Source of the DNA: Pseudomonas fluorescens | Lineage (GTDB): Bacteria > Pseudomonadota > Gammaproteobacteria > Pseudomonadales > Pseudomonadaceae | Assembly: GCF_001307155.1 (NCBI RefSeq) | Contig: NZ_CP012830.1 | Coordinates: 1,240,001-1,304,000, forward strand | Reading direction: 5' to 3' | DNA: 64,000 nt | In this document: piece after piece, positions 60,309 to 64,000 of the stretch | Numbering within the stretch: the first letter of the stretch is position 1 | Layout: the number at the start of each line of letters is the position of its first letter | The notes under the pieces: generated by a model | Databases searched by the model: none | The model's input: the letters and a program-made list of their open reading frames with translations, nothing else | Told to the model about the DNA's origin: nothing | Program-made: the position numbers and the translations under genes

Positions 60309-63300
60309 TGAACGAACAAAACGCATTGCCTGTCATCGCGCCGTCACTGCCCAAAGGTGGCGGCGCGATTCAAAGCATTGGCAAAGGCTGGGGAGCCGTC
60401 GGCGCCCACGGCGCGGCCTCTTATGAGCTTGCCTTGCCGATTTCGCCGGGTCGCGGCTTTGCTCCCTCCTTGTCTCTGAGCTATGGCAGCTCGGTGGGTA
60501 ACAGTGTGTTTGGCATCGGTTGGGGGATGTCATTACCCACCGTCGGGCGACGCACCAGCAAAGGTGTGCCGGCCTATACCGAGGATGACGAGATTGTCGG
60601 CCCCAGTGGAGTTGTCTGGTTGCCCGAGCGCGATCTACAAGGCGTCATCACCTCAACCCGCATCGACCATTACAACGACCTGGAACTGGGCGAAACCTAT
60701 ACCGTCACGCGCCACTTCCCGAGAATCGAAAGCAGCTTCGACCGTATTGAATATTGGTCCTCACAGAGCGACAAAGCGGGTTTCTGGCTGGTGCACGGTG
60801 CTGATGGCAGCCTTCATGTGTTCGGAAAAAAACCTGCATCGCGTCGTGCCGATCCGCAGAATTCGCAGCGTGTCGGCGAATGGCTGCTGGAGGAGAGCCT
60901 GAACGCACATGGCGAGCACATCCTTTACCAGTACAAGGCAGATGGCGCCAAGGCCCAGCGCTATTTGAGCCGTGTGAGCTATGGCAATTTCAAGGCCGAT
61001 GCGCACCTTTACTTATGGAAAGCCGATCGCCTGAGGCTTGTGCAATGGCACTTCGAACTGGTGTTCGACTACGGCGAACGGAGCACGGCGTACGAACAGA
61101 AACCGGAATATGACGGCCAACAGTGGCAACCCCGTAGCGACGGGTTTTCCAGCTTCGCCTACGGCTTTGAATTACGTACGGAGCGCCTGTGCCGCCAGGT
61201 GCTGATGTTTCACCGCTTTCCCGATGAATTGGGTACCGACCCCGTTCTGGTCCGACGCCTGCTGCTCGATTACCGTCAAACGTCTCTGGGCTATCAACAC
61301 CTGACAGCGGCCCATGAACAGGCGTTCGGCAACGCGACAACAGCCGATAGCCGTCCTCCCGTTGAGTTCAGCTACAGTCAGTTCAAGCTCCCGGCCGACG
61401 CCCACAACTGGCAGCAGTTTCAGGACATGCCCGGTCTCAACGACGGTCAGCGTTACCAACTGGTAGACCTGTACGGTGAAGGGCTGCCGGGGGTACTTCA
61501 TTCCAGTGAAAATGCCTGGTATTACCGCGAGCCCATACGCGCCAAAGCCAAAAGCAATAAAGTGACTTACGATCAGTGGCGCGCCCTGCCGACGATCCCG
61601 ACCGCCGATACTGCCAAACCTGTGCGCCAATCACTGAGCGACCTCACAGGCGATGGTCGACTGAACTGGGTCATTGCTCAGCCAGGATTGAGTGGGGTTT
61701 TCTCCCTGGGCCCCGATCGAAACTGGTCGAATTTTGCCTCGCTCGACGCGTTCCCTACGGAGTTTTTTCATCCACAAGGACAGTTGGCCGATCTGATGGG
61801 CGAAGGGCTAAGCGACTTGACGCTGATAGGCCCGCGCAGCGTTCGGCTGTATGCCAATCAACGAGAAAAGGGCTTTGCTGCTGCCCGCGAAGTGCCTCGG
61901 GAAGAGGACGAAGACGCCCTTCCCGTGCTCACGTCTTCGCCCACCGAGCTGGTGGCTTTCAGCGATATCCTGGGCAGTGGCCAACCGCACTTGGTCCGTG
62001 TTCGCCACAATGAAGTGAAGTGCTGGCCAAACCTGGGACATGGACGTTTCGGTAAAGGCTTCGTGCTGGGCTCGCCGAAACTTGACTACGAGACATTCGA
62101 CGCTTCACGTATTCGCCTGGCAGATCTGGACGGTTCGGGCGCCGCCGATCTGATCTACCTGCATGCGGACCATGCGCAGATATTCATGAACCACTGCGGC
62201 AATGCTTTCGACCTGTCAGTTGCCCTGCCCTGGCCGCAAGGTGTGCGCTACGATCGTTTCTGCCAGGTGAGCATCGCTGACCTGCAAGGGCTCGGTTGTT
62301 CCAGCCTGATACTCAGCGTGCCGCACATGACAGTGCAGCATTGGCGCTACGACTTCGTCAGTGAAAAACCGTATTTGCTTACTGGCACCAATAACAACAT
62401 GGGCGCCGCCGGCAGCATCCGCTACCGAAGTTCGGCGCAGGAATGGCTGGATGAAAAAGCAGAGAGAATCAAAGCCGGCAAGCCCCGCAGCTGTCATCTG
62501 CCCTTTGCCCTGCATCTGGTTTCGAGCCAGACCCAACTCGACGAGATTACCGGCAATCAACTGACCCAGAGCTTTTCCTATCGCCAAGGCTATTACGACG
62601 GTATCGAACGGGAATTTCGCGGTTTCGGCCTGTTGCTGCAAACCGACAGTGAAGCCAATCCCGGTGATGCCGACTCGCAAGGTTTTACGACACCGAGCCT
62701 GAAAAAGAGCTGGTACCACACCGGACAAGCAGTGGACTTGCCCCGAACCGGTTATCACAGCGCTGACAAAGCAGCGGTGGCACTGGGCAAGGCACTGCTT
62801 TGCCAATACCAGCCCGAGATCGGGGGCGACACACTCGTTACCCCTGATACTGCGACAACCCTAGAAATGGCGCGCGCCCTGAGTGGTCATTTACTGCGCA
62901 GCGAGATCCTCGGAATCGATACACGCCTGAAAACCAGAACGCTTTATTCGGTTCAGGAAAACCGCTATCAGGTCCGTCTGCTACAAGTGCCAGACAGTAG
63001 CCAGCGCTACGCCCGGATGTTGCCGCTGCCACTGGAGTCCATCAGTTACCAGTACGAGGGTATTGCCGATGATCCGCAATGCCAGCACATCTTCAATCTG
63101 CAGCACGACAGGTTCGGCGCACTGATCCACAACGTAAGCGTCCACTACGCCCGACGTAAAACCGACAGTGATACCCCGCCGTTCAGCGATGCCGACCAAC
63201 AGCAATGGTGGCGCGATGCTCATGATCCGGCGCAACAGCTCTACTACCTGAACGAAACCCGCACCGAGTTCATTCATCTGGATTCACCCCAGGGATGGCG

Positions 63301-64000
63301 GTTGGGTCTGCCTTATCGCCAGCGTACCCATGCGTTGAAACGACCCAAGGCGCATGCATCTGGAGGGCTGGCCACAAAGGACATGACTTACGAAAAGCTC
63401 ATCGAACTCATCAAGGGAACCGACTGGACGACCCAGAGCATCCTGACGGGCCTGTCCGTGCAACGCTACAAGAACACTTCTACCGCAGAAACCTTGCCAG
63501 ACGGCACCGCTCACTTCGAAGCCCTGGCCGACCATCTGGAAACCGCCGAGCTGGACGATACAGCCCTGAAAGCCTTTGATGTGTTGTCGCAAGCAACTCG
63601 CCCCAAGGGAAAACTGCTTGAACGAAGTGGCTATCACCGCATGACCGATTTTCTCCCGGCGTCCACGTCCCTCAAAAAGCTCTGGTCAGTCAAAAGCGGT
63701 TTCTCGACCTACGCCACACTGGAGGGCTTTTACAAAGTAAAAACCCTCCAGCCGAGCACAAGCCAGGGCGTGACCGAGATCAGCCACGACAAGTACGGCT
63801 GCCTCATCACCGCGTTCAAACTGCCCGATGGCTGCATCACCCAGGCCGCCTACGATTACCGCTCGCTTGCACCCCGACGCATCACCGATCCGAACGGGAA
63901 CATTCAAGAAGGCCTCTACGACAGTTTTGGCCAGATACTGGCCAGCAGCTTTTATCGCAGCGAGGGTGACAAGCTCACAGGTTTCAAACCTGTTGCCCAA
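60308..64000 (+). CDS. Insecticidal Tc toxin TcB component, runs off window end
   Basis: Open frame of 1231 codons from ATG 60308 to the window edge, no stop. Begins MNEQNALPVIAPSLPKGGGAIQSIGKGWGAVGAHGAASYELALPISPGRGFAPSLSLSYGSSVGNSVFGIGWGMSLP, the SpvB-like N-terminal domain of TcB (TcdB/TcaC). It then contains FG-GAP/VCBS-like repeats (LVDLYGEGLPGVLHSSENAWYYRE, LADLMGEGLSDLTLIGPRSVRLYAN, LADLDGSGAADLIYL) of the TcB beta-propeller that binds TcA, followed by the TcdB middle/RHS-like region (LHDRFG..., EISHDKYG). With TcC it forms the cocoon that holds the toxic cargo. Whether a TcC gene is fused or separate cannot be seen. Confidence 0.88.
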   Translation, partial: MNEQNALPVIAPSLPKGGGAIQSIGKGWGAVGAHGAASYELALPISPGRGFAPSLSLSYGSSVGNSVFGIGWGMSLPTVGRRTSKGVPAYTEDDEIVGPSGVVWLPERDLQGVITSTRIDHYNDLELGETYTVTRHFPRIESSFDRIEYWSSQSDKAGFWLVHGADGSLHVFGKKPASRRADPQNSQRVGEWLLEESLNAHGEHILYQYKADGAKAQRYLSRVSYGNFKADAHLYLWKADRLRLVQWHFELVFDYGERSTAYEQKPEYDGQQWQPRSDGFSSFAYGFELRTERLCRQVLMFHRFPDELGTDPVLVRRLLLDYRQTSLGYQHLTAAHEQAFGNATTADSRPPVEFSYSQFKLPADAHNWQQFQDMPGLNDGQRYQLVDLYGEGLPGVLHSSENAWYYREPIRAKAKSNKVTYDQWRALPTIPTADTAKPVRQSLSDLTGDGRLNWVIAQPGLSGVFSLGPDRNWSNFASLDAFPTEFFHPQGQLADLMGEGLSDLTLIGPRSVRLYANQREKGFAAAREVPREEDEDALPVLTSSPTELVAFSDILGSGQPHLVRVRHNEVKCWPNLGHGRFGKGFVLGSPKLDYETFDASRIRLADLDGSGAADLIYLHADHAQIFMNHCGNAFDLSVALPWPQGVRYDRFCQVSIADLQGLGCSSLILSVPHMTVQHWRYDFVSEKPYLLTGTNNNMGAAGSIRYRSSAQEWLDEKAERIKAGKPRSCHLPFALHLVSSQTQLDEITGNQLTQSFSYRQGYYDGIEREFRGFGLLLQTDSEANPGDADSQGFTTPSLKKSWYHTGQAVDLPRTGYHSADKAAVALGKALLCQYQPEIGGDTLVTPDTATTLEMARALSGHLLRSEILGIDTRLKTRTLYSVQENRYQVRLLQVPDSSQRYARMLPLPLESISYQYEGIADDPQCQHIFNLQHDRFGALIHNVSVHYARRKTDSDTPPFSDADQQQWWRDAHDPAQQLYYLNETRTEFIHLDSPQGWRLGLPYRQRTHALKRPKAHASGGLATKDMTYEKLIELIKGTDWTTQSILTGLSVQRYKNTSTAETLPDGTAHFEALADHLETAELDDTALKAFDVLSQATRPKGKLLERSGYHRMTDFLPASTSLKKLWSVKSGFSTYATLEGFYKVKTLQPSTSQGVTEISHDKYGCLITAFKLPDGCITQAAYDYRSLAPRRITDPNGNIQEGLYDSFGQILASSFYRSEGDKLTGFKPVAQ

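Overview
The window looks like a chromosomal segment of a Pseudomonas of the P. fluorescens group. Supporting evidence is the gene order greA-carB-carA-dapB-dnaJ-dnaK-grpE-recN-fur-omlA-rnfH-ratA-smpB followed by lactate genes and ssrA, the GC-rich codon use, the typical fluorescent-pseudomonad REP palindromes (core GGGAGCAAGCTCCC), an OprD-family porin and DUF6124/DUF3077 small proteins.

Region 1 (1-17.4 kb) is conserved core: rRNA methyltransferase RlmE (cut by the window edge), YhbY, GreA, carbamoyl-phosphate synthetase (CarA/CarB), DapB, the DnaK-DnaJ-GrpE chaperone set, RecN, Fur, the BamE-type lipoprotein OmlA, RatA/RnfH, a sodium symporter and SmpB. Regulatory sites are readable: a strong intrinsic terminator inside the carA leader, two near-consensus sigma-32 promoters (grpE and dnaK), a LexA-like box at recN, and an smpB -10 box so close to the start codon that the mRNA may be leaderless.

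Region 2 (17.4-26.5 kb) is a lactate module: a GntR/FadR regulator (LldR type), a palindromic operator, permease LldP, the three-subunit LldEFG (LutABC-type) L-lactate oxidation complex, and a large FAD/Fe-S D-lactate dehydrogenase, the last four genes overlapping or translationally coupled. A small exported protein and tmRNA (ssrA) follow.

Region 3 (26.9-44.3 kb) is mosaic. A block directly downstream of ssrA is duplicated about 2.36 kb away, and the two copies bracket an AT-richer membrane glycosyltransferase gene and a truncated gene. Then come an OprD porin, a GST/LysR pair, an EamA exporter/AraC pair, a DUF1460 lipoprotein whose terminator has been split by a 120-bp MITE-like insertion, an MHS-family transporter/acyl-CoA ligase/thiolase cluster beside a PAS-LuxR regulator, and a GNAT acetyltransferase.

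Region 4 (42-47.2 kb) carries phage-defence type genes: an AvcD/DCD-like two-domain deoxycytidylate deaminase with an overlapping 78-residue partner ORF and a structured upstream spacer, and an AbiEi/AbiEii toxin-antitoxin pair with an inverted repeat over its start.

Region 5 (47.4-64 kb) holds a DUF2252 protein, an ArnT-like glycosyltransferase convergent with an Ais-like phosphatase, a long chemoreceptor, and an insecticidal Tc toxin operon in which TcA is split into two ORFs (TcaA-like, TcaB-like), followed by a TcB gene that runs off the window end. All calls are from reading sequence and translations; no database search was run.
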